From: Casuarina equisetifolia
Lineage: Eukaryota; Streptophyta; Magnoliopsida; Fagales; Casuarinaceae
DNA: 64,000 nucleotides
NCBI GenBank assembly: GCA_028551475.1
Contig: CM052358.1
Location: 11,453,938-11,517,937, forward strand
Direction of reading: 5' to 3'
Shown here piece after piece: positions 48,193 to 60,552 of this stretch (positions within the stretch are counted from its first letter, which is position 1; every line of letters begins with the position of its first letter). The notes beneath the pieces were generated by a model. The model saw nothing but the letters and a program-made list of their open reading frames with translations, was not told where the DNA came from and searched no databases. Both the position numbers and the translations under genes were made by a program.

Positions 48193-50439
48193 TTAGACGT
48201 TAGCAAATAAGCGATATGTTTTGGCATCAATAACCATTTGTCGGATTGATGCTACAGCACCTATGGCAGATAATATTGAGGATGCTACTGCTATGAATGT
48301 ATTTACCCAAAAAACTAGACTCCGCTTTGAGGGCTTGAAAGTCACATTGTAGACAATCATTGGAAATATAAGATCAAGAGGAATGCATCCAAATGCCCCA
48401 AAAATTGCCATGATATCTCCGAAAAAGGGCAGCATGGCAGCTAAAGTTGTCCCTACAATCACAGATATTGACCGGGAAATCAATCTTGGTACAATGTTGC
48501 GGACGGAATACTGATCCATTTTGGGGTCTGCAAATAGCTTCTCAAATACCTCATTTGTTGGTTGCAAGTAAACCTGCAACAACAATATGTTAATGACATT
48601 TAATGGTGTCATGATAGGGCGAAGGAAGCAAGTTCTAAGGATCTTTTGCAATGCATACGGTACTTGCACATGGGTAGAAGTGGCTTTGAGAAGGAATTAC
48701 CACTGTGACGGCCGATATTTGCAGAAAAATGAAAATATTCGTCATCAAGAGAAACCAAGTTGGCAGCAAAGGCTTCCCGTTACCCATGAAATTGGAAAGA
48801 ACAGTCCCCATTGCTTGATTGCCAAATGCCCAATAGCCAGTGATTGCTACACTGAAGAAAGTCAAGAATATAACAGCATAACAAACGCATAAGCCTTTGT
48901 ACATCTTCCCCTTGACAGGAGGCGCTATTGTTGCCTGCAAATAAATGAAATGTGAGGCAATGCAGTGATCTTTCCAACAAATTATGAATAGGAGTTGTTT
49001 CATTTACAATCTAAATTTTGTTTAGGCTCACACTACAACTAAAGTTAGATACCTATTATATCATAGTTTGACAAAAACATTGGATTTTCCAAAAACATGT
49101 TCTCCAAGCCCAGAGAGAACAATACTGGATTTACTTTCTTTTTAAACTATTTTTCTTATCAACAAGTGAGAGTAGCAGCTCAACAATATACCTGTATCTC
49201 CGGAATTATTCCACACGCATATGTGGTAACAATAATTGATACAGCATTGACGCCATTAAAGAGACGATTTTCGTCGGAGCCATTAATGGAGTAGTCCCTC
49301 TTCGGAGTGTTGTTGGAATATCCTGTCAAAGAAGTGAAGGTCATATCTTTTTTATACAAAGAAATATTCCTCACGTAATGGAGGTTGGAAGACTTACCAA
49401 CGTATATTGAGCCGGCTGTGACACAAGCGCTATAAGCAAGACAGAGGACAAGAGAGATGAGATTGATATGCCTTAGGGAGTGGAAGGATGGAATTTGGGC
49501 TAAGAGCAACATTAGAATTCCAAAGATACTAACAAACTCGTAGAACTTCACTGTCCCATTTGGATTTGAGAGCAAGTAAATGAACTGCAAAGAATGAAAA
49601 AGATTTACTAAGTGAGAAATATGGAATTGTTGTTGTCATTGTCAAGATTATGGTCTAAACAGAAATTCTTGGTCCCAACCTTAAGGCTCTGCCCTCCAAT
49701 AAGAGCACCACCAATAACTGCTCCATAGCATATCCCAAATTGAAGGGGGCCTACCACATATTTGCCCCATCCAGGTCCTGCCAACGCCCATCCATTGGAC
49801 CTCTTAGCAACAGTTGCTAAAGAAAAGAAATGAAAAGAAATGAAAAGAATGGCACGAGGACCGTAGAGATTACCCACCCAAGATATCTCTGGCCATGTCC
49901 CGAAATCGAAGGTGGCGCTGACCCCTCTGTGCATGGTGCTCCAAAACGATAGACAGAAGATTGTAGGAATAGAAAGTGAGCAGACCTGCAACGGTGAGGC
50001 AAACAACTCCCCCAACCCAACCGAGCAAGGCCAACGCGAAAGGGAGAGTAAGAAGCACCGGAGCCACGATCGACGTGGTCAAATGGTACCCACAGTGCAA
50101 CCATGATCCTAATACCACAAAGTTACTAAATTCTTAAAGAGCCAGGATTAGGAAAGCGAACCTAGAAAGTACTATTAACGCCGAAAAAAAGAGGGAAAAT
50201 TTGTCATCAATCGTTTATGAACTTTGGCAACATATAAAGGTTTCCATAAACGGTGGTGAAGTGCCAAGGCATTTGAAAGGTTGCCATGCATGTAGTGTTG
50301 GGGATTTGACAAAAGGAACAAGAACAACTTACTAACCTTTTGATTTGAGGACGAACAAGGCTCCAGCATCGAGCTCTTTCGGTGGGTCAAGGACGGTATT
50401 ATCTTTACCAATAACAGAGTTCGAAACCGGAGCTGCCAT
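48193..50439 (-). CDS. Amino-acid/auxin permease family transporter, GABA transporter 1-like, copy A
   Basis: Seven exons joined by GT-AG introns give a 454-aa frame: 50337-50439, 49878-50108, 49680-49777, 49398-49584, 49192-49322, 48701-48934, 48193-48573. The N-terminus (LDAGALFVLKSK, GSWLHCGYHLTTSIVAP), GWVGGVVCLTVAGLLTFYSY, AQIPSFHSLRHINLISLVLC, GIIPEIQATIAPPVKGKM and FFGDIMAIFGAFGCIPLDLI are those of plant GAT1-like members of the Aa_trans family. About ten hydrophobic helices are visible. In Arabidopsis GAT1 is a proton-driven plasma-membrane carrier for GABA; the substrate here is inferred. Exon sizes 2-7 equal those of copy B, so both came from one duplication. No defect seen. Start chosen at 50439: first ATG of the frame that joins to exon 2. 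Confidence 0.9.
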
Positions 50440-53161
50440 CTCTCTCCTGGTTTCTCTCTTTAACAGCAATATTTTAATGGGCTCGCTGGCTGTAGGAGCT
50501 AGGTGAATGACCTTGGACAGCTACAATAAAATGCACTACTGCAGAGTGACAAAGCCATTGGCATGGGTTAATCGACGGATGATTGGATAAACAAAATAAA
50601 AAACTGCCGTTCATTTGACAATCACCAGGCTCTTCTTTGCTTTTGTCTTTAGGCTAGACGACTGAATAGGACATCCTCGAGCTGGACAATGATCCAACGT
50701 CATTACAGGTATAGGATAGGAATCTTGATCAAACAAAACAAAAAAAAGTTCAGTTTTCTCAAATTAGCTTTGTGGAAGTATATCAGCCTCTTAAACATAT
50801 CATAGTCTTAGGGTCTTTTGGCCATGGAACTTTCATTAAGTGTATGAATAACGGTACTATATTACTTTGTAATAAATATGAACTCATGGTAGTGATGTGA
50901 ACAAAAAGCCTATATGAATATGATGAAAAGTAGGCTTTGTAGATGATACGAGCCTCTTAACACTAAACACAGAAATTTAGTACCTAAGAACGAAAGTGGG
51001 TTACAGGCAGTCTGGTCAACTGGGTCACTATCCGCTGCCAAACATTGAATTCTCGGTCTGAACCGCATGTGCGCTTCCTTGCTGTCAGTTGTTTGAAGAT
51101 TCAGCGAAGGATTCTGCGTCGGGCAGAATAATCAAATTCATTAATGACGATATACATATCTATTCAGGATTCAGGATTGTTTTTTTTTCCTTTTTTTTTT
51201 CTTTCCTTTTAACATGTACGACAGATGCTTTTGGGTCAGTGACATGAACGTGCAGTAGATTACGGCCATCATTTGCTTTTTTTTTTTTTTTTTGAGGGTA
51301 AACGGTGTTTGGTCAATAATTGTAGATGCCTCTTTTCACCGACTGACTCGCATGGTCTTAATATCAACCTCGACAAATATTTTTTTTTTTTGACTTGTTG
51401 GACTGGCTTTTTGATGTCACGTTCGAACTGCAGTCAAATAAACCGATCGCATTTTATAATGAATTTGTCATGATATTTTGAACAAAACAAAAAATGCCAT
51501 ACTTTATCTCTTATCTTTCTTAAAAAACTGAAAATTTAACCATCCAATTGTAGTTCACTCCGAATAAGTTGATATCAATTGGTTTCTTAAAGTCCCATAG
51601 CACAAGAGAGTCATGAATTCATAAAACTCATATCTATTAGGTTGGTCGTGTATTTTAGAGATCGGCATTTACACAAGCCTTTTTGTATTGGCCATGCAGA
51701 ATCCCACCTATTAAGGATGAAAGCAAATTAGAATTCGCTTTTATAAATTAGAAAATATCAGGTGCAATTTCTAGATCACATTTTTACGATGGTCTAGTTA
51801 ATGCCTTTCAAATGCACTAGTATCTAGTTGAAGCCTTTACTTCAATAATCAATGTGAGTTAGTCTACCATAGTTGTTAAATGTCACAATCTTAGTAGATG
51901 AAAAGCATATATAATTCAATAATTCTAAACGAATCGTGATATGATTATTTATACTAAAATCACATCAATATTCTTAAATCCCTCAGAATATAATTGGAGG
52001 ATGTAAGTTCTTCTTATAAGATTTAATTTTAAAATTTTCATTGTTTTCTAAATGAAATGATAGCAAACTTAGAATTGGCTTGTCATGCATTAACTTTAAT
52101 GATTCCCTTGCATTAAAAGCTAACTTAGTCTATATCTAAGTTCCATTCATCCTAATTGGGACTTGAAAGTCTTTGCCATCTAATTTTGGGTGGTGAGATT
52201 TACTAGGTTTTCTATAAACTTTTTCAATTGCGTAAAGTTTAACATATACTATTAATTGATTTTAACTTTTATATGAAGATAAGATTCATATACTCAGAGG
52301 ATCATTTTATAAATTTCTCCCAAGAATGTCGTCTACAAGATGCATTGTAATGCTTTCGCTTTAACGAGGAATAAGTGTGCTAGATTAGATGTCCTTGGTT
52401 TAACTTTTTACCTTGTATTCACCTTAGTTCTAGGTACATTTTTTTTTTGTTGTTGTTGTAATTTTCCTTTTAGGATATACATCATTTCTTCTAAAAAGAA
52501 ATGCTGTCTTTTCCAATTTTAAGGTGATCATGAAGTCACATTTAAAAAAACATAGCATTTATACTTTCACTATCCTAAGTACAAGAAGCCAGCAAATACA
52601 TGTTCTAATCAAGGGTCTAATCATCACCATTCCTTTAGCGCATATGTGTCGAATATTCCAAAATTTAACTGTATCTTGAAAAATGCTTTCTTCCATTCAC
52701 AATGCTATAGATGTTTTAGGTTAGAATGAATCAAACTTAAAGATATTTTTCATCGTTTCCCACGTGTATCATAGAAAAGAATAGATAGTAAATAATAATA
52801 ATGATTTTGCTTTGGGTTGAATTTTCTTTCTTTAGTTCCTTTTAAACTACTTTAAGACCACCTGCTTTTTACCGGAACGTTTGGAAATTGCAGGGACATA
52901 CTGTCTGAGTGAATATGGGTAAATTCAGTAGATGCAGAAGGTGGTATTGAGCATCGTGTACTGATGATTGCGTAAAACATTAGTGGTTATGGCCTATCAC
53001 CTTGTACCCACATTCCCTTTGCCTTCGTGGACACCGTTGTTTTAAGCATAGGAAACCTCTTTGTTTTTATTTCACGCGTGCCCTCCCTTCCCCAAACCGC
53101 CTTCCATTCAATTGTCTAAGTTCGTTCATACACTCGTAAAGAAGCAGATGCATTAGAAGAG
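50440..53161. other. Promoter of transporter copy A and gene-free DNA
   Basis: AT-rich DNA with several T-runs (for example 51277-51293) and no gene that I can support. The first several hundred bases are the likely promoter of copy A. Confidence 0.45.
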
Positions 53162-53476
53162 TCAAATGGCTTCATCATCCATTTCTAGAACCTCCTCCTT
53201 TTCTTCCAACTTGAAAGTTGTTTTCCATTCCTCGCTAGATCTATTTGGATTTGGTGGTAGCCAGTTGATGATTAATTGTGTTAAACCTTCAAACTTGTCT
53301 TGCATATTATTCAAATGAGGGATTGAAACTTGATGCTTTACAATTATTCTACCGGAAGTGTGACTAGCCGCAGTCATCAGCCAACTGCTTCCTTTGTTTG
53401 GAATTCGAAAGGCAGGTCCTTCACTTTCTTTTTTAGTGGTCTTTACTACAAACTGGGTCTCAAGAACTTTTAGCAA
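53162..53476 (-). CDS. Hypothetical open frame, unrecognised
   Basis: A 104-codon minus-strand frame with protein-like composition: a basic N-terminal part (QFVVKTTKKESEGPAFRIPN), a middle SHTSGRIIVKHQVSIPHL and an acidic tail (KLEEKEEVLEMDDEAI). The frame stays open a little above the first Met. I know no family for it. No introns, signal peptide or membrane segment. It could be an exon of a lost gene, part of an element or a small orphan protein. Confidence 0.25.
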   Translation of the reverse strand: MLKVLETQFVVKTTKKESEGPAFRIPNKGSSWLMTAASHTSGRIIVKHQVSIPHLNNMQDKFEGLTQLIINWLPPNPNRSSEEWKTTFKLEEKEEVLEMDDEAI

Positions 53477-55550
53477 GTTCTTTCTTACATTTTCAGGTTT
53501 TGAATGGATTTTTTTTTTTTTTCAGTCTAAGGCATTCACTCACTCTTTCTAATTGTGCGACCAAAATGGATATGGGCAATCTCTGCCCTATCAGTAGCAT
53601 CTAGAATATGTGAATCTCTGTTGCTAGTAATACTTTTAGCACAGTCAATAAAATCAATGCTACCTAGTTGGGGTATGTATTCACAGTTATTAACTATCTT
53701 AGATGTTTATAGTATCAAATCATCCTCTAATTGCTGCTGTAATTGCTGTCTAAACCAAAGGTGAAGTGTGAACATTACACAGAATAAAATGAAAATAAAA
53801 GTATTAAAAATAAGTGTTGTTTCATATTAAAAATATAAAAATAGATTTTTGAGTTTATAAGTAATAAGATTTTTTTACATAATGTTTTAGAATTTTAAAA
53901 TGAGCCTTCACAACTTAATAAAAAGAGAAAAACAATAATGAGCTTGTTTTTCTAATTTCATTTTATCGTAGATGGTTGTTTTACCATGGCTTGTTCAAAG
54001 TAAAGAGGTAAATTTTATAAACAATTAGTTGTGTAATACAATTGGAATATTTTGGAGTACCATACTTTGATCTTTCCATAATGCATTATGATTCACTGGA
54101 GCATCATTTTGTGAATTTTCAAAATAGCAAGAGTTGAGCTGTATTTTGAGACATCATCTATCGGGTGATTAGGTAATATGATGAAGAATTCTTTGTTATG
54201 GAACTAATTGCCTATGGCTGTTCTCCAAGATGAATTTGGGACTAGTCATGATGGTTTTTGTACATATGACGAAAATCTTCGAGTACTCCAAAATGTTTTA
54301 CTCTAGGCTTTTGCGATAGTGAAAAGATGCCTTATATCGAAAGTAAAATGTAACAAGTCATGCAAGATAAGTCTTCATATGTAACAATTATGTTGACTTC
54401 AAAGAAACAAAATAGCTATAGGAATATAATAAGTTGTGTAAGCTTTAGTTCACAAACTTGATCTGATCATAGGTTTTGAGTATGATTGGCGACATGGAAC
54501 AGTAACTTCGTTTCAACCTTCTATCATAGTCTATGTCAGAAGTGGCCTTTGAATTCCCTAACCGGATCTGAAAAATTAGTCTTTGGCAGACTATGGACTC
54601 TCTGAGTTTCTCAAAAATAGAGGTCAGTGCCGTGAGATGTGTCCATGGCCTTGTTGGAAGAAGCAAAGAGAACAAGTTTCTCTTGACTTACGAGGCAATC
54701 CCAACACAAAAAATTTTGATACTAATTTTCCTCAAAAGTGCGTTGGTAGGGGCATATAAATTGTATTCTACTAAAAACCTCTGGTTAAGACAAGTCCTGC
54801 CTCCTTAAATGTCTCATAATGTTTCACACCATTCTTGGTCCAATAAAGATGCTCTTCCACAAGATAAGGAGATTTGTCCCTTGAAAACATCTGGGAAGAC
54901 CTCCTTCATGGGTTTTGGAAATGATTGTTTACTGTGAAAGCAGATGAGAACGCAAGTGGTTGCATTTAAAGAGTAAGATTATAGAAATTCAACTCATTAG
55001 CCTGAACCTTATTGTTAAGAAATTAAATTTGAACTGAAAAACCATCATCTTTCAACACTTATAATTCAACTTATGGTTTTTATTGATAATACTTTAGAAC
55101 TCCATGTTTAGAGAAAAAGATAACTTTTTTTTTGTTTGAGGTATGTTTTTTACATATTTACTTATAAACAAATTTTATTTTTAATAATACAACACATATA
55201 CTCAATTCATGCATATGGAATGTCAAACTCTATATTTCATAATTGAAGTCTCTGCTAACTTACCACTGAGTGACCCTATTTATAGACAACGGTAACTGTA
55301 TTATGAGCTTTGGAGAAAGTTCAAGTCATAGCAATCTAAGTACCCTTACATCACATTTCTTTATTTTTAGTATTCTACATAATCGATCAACAAAAAATAA
55401 GCAAACTCAATCATAAGGACTTGGTCTGGGTAATAAACTCCTATAGACTAGGATAGTGACTATTGATTGGGTTCTCGAAACATTTTTCACGGATGAAATA
55501 TCGTATGTGTTCCTCGTCTTTTTTCTATATCTGCTACAGAGGATATAGTT
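53477..55550. other. Gene-free DNA before transporter copy B
   Basis: Mostly AT-rich. Between 54440 and 54930 the minus strand shows broken protein-like pieces (PKPMKEVFPDVFKGQ, VEEHLYWTKNGVKHYETFKE in shifted frames) that may be a decayed gene or retroelement; I cannot assign them. Confidence 0.35.
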
Positions 55551-58500
55551 CTACATGTCGGCAAATAAACGATATGTTCTAGCATCAAGAACAACCTGTC
55601 GAACTGATGCTATTGAGCCTACTATGGATAAAACTGCTGCCGCCACTGCAATGAACGTGTTCCCCCAAAAAACTAAGCCACGCTTTGACGGCTTGAAGGT
55701 GACATTGTAGAATATCATTGGAAAAAAAAGATCCAGAGGAATGAAGCCAAATGCCCCCATAATCGCCATGATATCTCCAAAGAAAGGAAGCATAGCCGCA
55801 AAAAAGGTACCTACAATCACTGTTATTGACCGTGAAATCAACCTTGGCACAACGTTACGAACGGAAAATTGATCCAGATTAGGGTCTGCGAATAACTTTT
55901 CGTACACTTCATTTGTTGGTTGCAAATATACCTGCAGTATAACCAGCTTAATATACTCAGGAGACATGTATTGCGCCTTGTCAAAGAGGACATATAATCT
56001 TCAGAAACCATTAGACTCTAGAGATGTGAATAGGCATTACCACAGTGACAGCCGAAGCTTGGAGAAGAGTAAAAATATTGATAATCACAAGAAACCAAGT
56101 TGGGAGCAAAGGCTTTCCGTCGCCTAAAAAATTTTGAAGAACTGTCCCCATTGCCTGATCGCTAAACGCCCAGTACCCGGAGATGCCAACGCTGAAAAAG
56201 GTTGTTAATATAACAGCGTAACAGACGCATAAACCTTTAAACATCTTGCCATGAACTGGAGGCGCTATAGTTGCCTGCAAATCAGGAAAAACCGCGTCTA
56301 GATCATTCCGATCATGGGAGCGAAAAACTACAATCCCCAGTACTGGTTGTGAAATTCAATCTCAAATATGGATTTTCGCTCTACCGTGCCTGTATTTCAG
56401 GAATAATTCCACAGGCATATGTGGTAACAATGATTGAAACAGCATTGACAGCACCAAAAACATGATCATCTCTGGAGCCATTTACTGAGTAGTTCCTTTT
56501 AGGAGCATCCTTGGAAAGCCCTGTCAAAAAAGTATATATAAAATATGTGCGACATACGCAGATATGTGTTTCAAAGCTTACCGACGTATATTGAACCAGC
56601 AGTAACGCAAGCGCTGTAAACAAGGCAGAACATAAGAGAGACTAGATTAATATGCCTCAAGGAGTGGAAGGATGGAATTTGGGCCAAGAACAGCAGTAGG
56701 ACTCCGGAGATAATGGTAAACTGGTAAAGCTTCATTGTCCCGTTAGGGTTTAAAAGTAAGTAAATGAACTGCCAAAAAGAAAAACTGAAGTTAGTGAACA
56801 TTAGAGATTAGGATTTGTCCCTTATTTTCACTTCCACTGCGACGTTTGTATTCAAAACGAAGTAGTTCTAATCTTAATTTCTTCTCTCTTTCTACTTTTG
56901 GATAAGTGCCTTTTGTTTTCTTTCTCATTTTTTAGGTTGGACTATTTTTTTTCTCAAATGGTTTTGAAAAAAATACTTATATCGTTAAAAGGACAAAAGG
57001 CATTGACATTAAGAACTGCATGTGACCTCTTTGTTGAAACCGAAGTAAGATTATATGTTTTAATTGAGATTCTGTGATGATGAGTTCTTAAAAATCTTAA
57101 TCACATATGTTGAGTCAATGATCTATCTTTCATGTTTAAGGACTTTGAGGATAACATAGCTTCCATTTCTTGAAATTGAGTTGCGTTTTGAGAATGACGA
57201 TGAAGAAATAGTTAGGGTCTAAATTTGATTAAAATTCAAGTTTCTCTGAAACTTGCCTTTAGTGTAAAAACAACAAAAACTTTTTCCATAATTCTTAATC
57301 AGTAAACTCAATACAAAGAGATAGTTTAAAAGAAAATTTGATAATAGGTGGGAACAGCAAGTTTAGTCGTCATTACAGGGGCTATATTTCATGTAATTGT
57401 ACAAGAAACTTCTGAGTGAATCATTAAATACGTTTAATTGGTAATGCTGATTAATGAAGTCGAAGAAAGAATGAATTAAGCGCTGGAGCAATAACGAAAC
57501 GCTACACAATTAGATAAGATTGAGACACTTGAAAAGGGCTCAATAGGAAAATGACACCACCGACCTTTAGGCTCTGCGCTCCTAGAAGAACACCAGCAAC
57601 AACAGCAGCATAGCATGTCCCAAATTGAATTGGGCCAACAACATATTTGCCCCATCGAGGTCCTGCCGTTGCATTCACCTTGTACAACTTAGAATGAGTA
57701 GCACAAACCATAATTTCAAACAAAAAACAACGGTTCTAATTGCACTTCGTTTTGTTTCTAGATCCATTGAAATCCTAGAAAGAAACTATTAGAGTGTAAG
57801 AATCTATTTCAAAACTTTAAAACATTATGTAAGAATTCTCAAAACTTAGAATACTATAAGCTCATTCTCTCACTTCTAATGTATAACAATATTTATTTTT
57901 AACGTTCTTCTTTATTTGTATGATTATATAAATATTTTGAGTAGACTAAAGTTCAACTTCAAAATATAAAGGATTACGAAGCAGAGACCCATCTTAGTTT
58001 TGATATTATATTATAGTGTGAAGACTTATTTCAAAATTTTAAAATATTAAGTAAAAAACTTTCATAATTTATAAGTCCGTAGACTCATCTGTTGCTCCTT
58101 GAGACAGTACCCCATTTTCAATAAAAATAGGTGGACTGAAGAGTATACGGAATAGTTACCTAAAATATCTGTTGCCATGTCTCGGAAACGAAGTTGGCGC
58201 TGACCAAGTTTTGCGTGGTGTTCCAAAACCAGAGACAGAAGATTATACGAATAGAAGGTGAGCAGACCTGCCAGAATCAGGGAAAGAACTCCCCCTACCC
58301 AGCCTTGCAACGCCATCGCAAAAGGAAGACTCAGAAGCGATGGAGCCACGATGGACGTGGTCAAGTGGTACCCACAGTGCAGCCATGACCCTATTACCAG
58401 AAGTTTAGAACTAATCATTGATCAGATTCTGACGATTACAGGATGAAGCAGGGAGTTACTAACCTCTGGATTTGAGTACAAACAGAGCTCCAGCATCGAG

Positions 58501-58590
58501 CCCTTTTTGAGGATCAAGAGCAGCATCTTCGTTGGCCATTGTGGATTCACTGCTGGAGTTTGGAATCACAGCTGACGTGTCTCTCCCCAT
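55551..58590 (-). CDS. Amino-acid/auxin permease family transporter, GABA transporter 1-like, copy B
   Basis: Seven exons: 58464-58590, 58160-58390, 57565-57662, 56582-56768, 56390-56520, 56041-56274, 55551-55931, giving 462 aa. Exons 2-7 have exactly the lengths of copy A (231, 98, 187, 131, 234, 381); exon 1 is 24 bases longer. The protein has the same order of helices and motifs (LDAGALFVLKSR, GSWLHCGYHLTTSIVAP, AQIPSFHSLRHINLVSLMFC, GIIPEIQ, ATIAPPVHGKM, FFGDIMAIMGAFGFIPLDLF). One oddity: intron 5 begins GCACGG, not GT, after GAAATACAG; copy A has GTATAT there. If the GC donor is used the frame is intact; if not, translation reads into a stop two codons later. Intron 3 is much longer than in copy A. 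Likely role is uptake of GABA or related amino acids, by family. Confidence 0.85.
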
Positions 58591-59406
58591 TTTTCTCTAG
58601 GAGCAGAGTTGATGAATCTACTGGTATCTGCAAGAATATCAAGAACAGGGATAAAGTTGCTAGTCAGTGTATAAGCAAGATTAAAATTATAGGCATGCCC
58701 GGGTTGACTGGTCAACGCCGGATTGAAATTTTATTGCGGTTAACTATTTAGCGGTTTGAAGGGACAATGGCCTACTAGGGGACAAAACTAGGTTTTCAGT
58801 CTGACCATCAATGGCCATTTCACTCCTTCGACAGGGACCACATGTTTTGCTTTAATCTTAATCTTCTTGTCTGTTTCAATCTTCGTGTTCGCTAGGTTCT
58901 AGCTCGGTTTGTCTTATTCTCACTTCAAACGTAACAAGAAGGAGTGAAATGACCACGATGGTCAAACTTGCTGGTTTTTAGTGGCCACTGACATCGACAC
59001 AATGACTAATAAAAATGTATGATTATAATTATAGGGTAAATTACTTGTTAGTCCTTTTTCTAGCACTTTTAGACTTTTAAATCATGATACTTGATCTACT
59101 TAGACTATGACTTTTTATTTTTTACACTAGATATATTATATTGATTTGTAGTATCAAAAAGTATAAAAGCTAACACGCTTGACTTATTCCATTATTATTT
59201 TTTTATTCATGATACTTAAATTTTCCTTAACTATTAGAAACAAAATCGTGGTTTCTCTCAAATACTAGAAAATGACAGAATCTATTATTTTAGACAAGAA
59301 TACAGATTTTCTCTAAAAGTTGAATAGGAAACCAAACTACCGCACATTTAGGAATAGCCATCTCCTCAACCTTATGAACAAAAGATTTTTGTAGACAAGA
59401 TTTTAT

Positions 59407-59444
59407 GCACTTTGATATGTATATATATATGCATATCAAAGTGC
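59407..59444. repeat. 38-bp near-perfect palindrome
   Basis: GCACTTTGATATG and its exact complement CATATCAAAGTGC enclose an AT-only core (tatatatatat). Only one base pair in the core breaks symmetry. It could extrude as a cruciform or be the trace of a small fold-back element. Confidence 0.9.
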
Positions 59445-59892
59445 GTTATTTTATTAGAGTTTTTTTCCCCCTCTATTGTTCTCCTTCTACAGACAAAACG
59501 ATATGGACAAAACTGGAAAGCAACTTGGACTGCGACTGGCCAAGTTGTTGCCTTAGATGGTTCATTCAACGCCATGTGCATCTGAAGTCAAAAACAAAGG
59601 AAGATTATTTTGGCCGCTGCCAAAAAAAAGCTTCATGCCTGACAACGAAATCGGCGTGAAATTTGAGTTATTGTTAAACTAATGTACACATGAATTGCAT
59701 CAGTATAAGTGTCTTTGACTAGTTAAAAGTTCTTAGTATTGCCATTCTTATCCATCATAAAATAGATGAAAAAGTTGCTTTTGGAAGGATAGAGGCATGA
59801 ATGCATCTAAGTGTAAATACAAAAATTAACCTATTACATTTGAATTATTTGCATCATTGAAGAGTTCTAAATTATTTTAGCAAAAAAAATAT

Positions 59893-60215
59893 ATTGCTTA
59901 GTTGAGATGATAAGGAGGATTTATATGAAAAATCTTACAAAGTAACTATCTTAGTTCAAATCCTCTTAGTTGCATTTTTGATTGAATTGAATATGTTTGA
60001 AGTGCCATTGCTCCTCAATTAAAAAAACATATTAAATTAAAAGTATCATTAGGTTATTGTTTTTTTTTTTAAAGAAAAAAAAAGGGGTGGAGACCCTTAT
60101 TCAGTTGCATTCTCTCTAACCCAAATCCTGACCAACAGTTTCACCCGTTATGAGTTCAAATCCCCATCTTCTCCACGGGTAAGTGTGTAAAAATAAAAAT
60201 AAAAATAAAAAAAAT
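59893..60215 (+). mobile_element. tRNA-derived SINE-like relics
   Basis: GCTTAGTTGAGATG (59896-59909, A-box-like) and AGTTCAAATCC (59953-59963, B box) are spaced as in tRNA genes. A second B-box-like GAGTTCAAATCC at 60152-60163 is followed by an A-rich tail of aaaat units at about 60188-60213, the usual 3' end of plant SINEs. I take these as one or two tRNA-derived SINEs, partly broken. Confidence 0.45.
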
Positions 60216-60552
60216 CATTAAGCTCTGATTTTATTATTGGGCTCAGTGGCCAGTTGGAAAGCCCAACTCTCCAAGACGGCGGCCCATAGACAGCCGAAGA
60301 ACTCCAAAACATTTTGAAGCTCATATTGGGCCTGAAACAAGAGGCTCCACATGCTTCATAAGACGCAGCCTAGACTTTCTCCTGGGCTGACGGGGAGTCC
60401 CGACTTCCAAGATATATTCTAAATAACGGTCATGCCCTTATGCTTGCTCCTAGATTTCTTTCTTGCCACTGAACCTTAAACCTCGGTCGAGGCTGACCTT
60501 GTAGCCTACGAAGGGCGAAAGCATCCCTCTCCTCCTCTTTCTTGCCGTGTCA

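Larger units (their letters stand above)
58591..60552. other. Intergenic DNA between transporter B and the CMS1-like gene
   Basis: Two divergent genes share this 2-kb space. It holds a palindrome and SINE-like relics (separate entries) and, at the right end (about 60240-60550), the less AT-rich promoter and leader of the CMS1-like gene. No further gene is supported. Confidence 0.45.
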
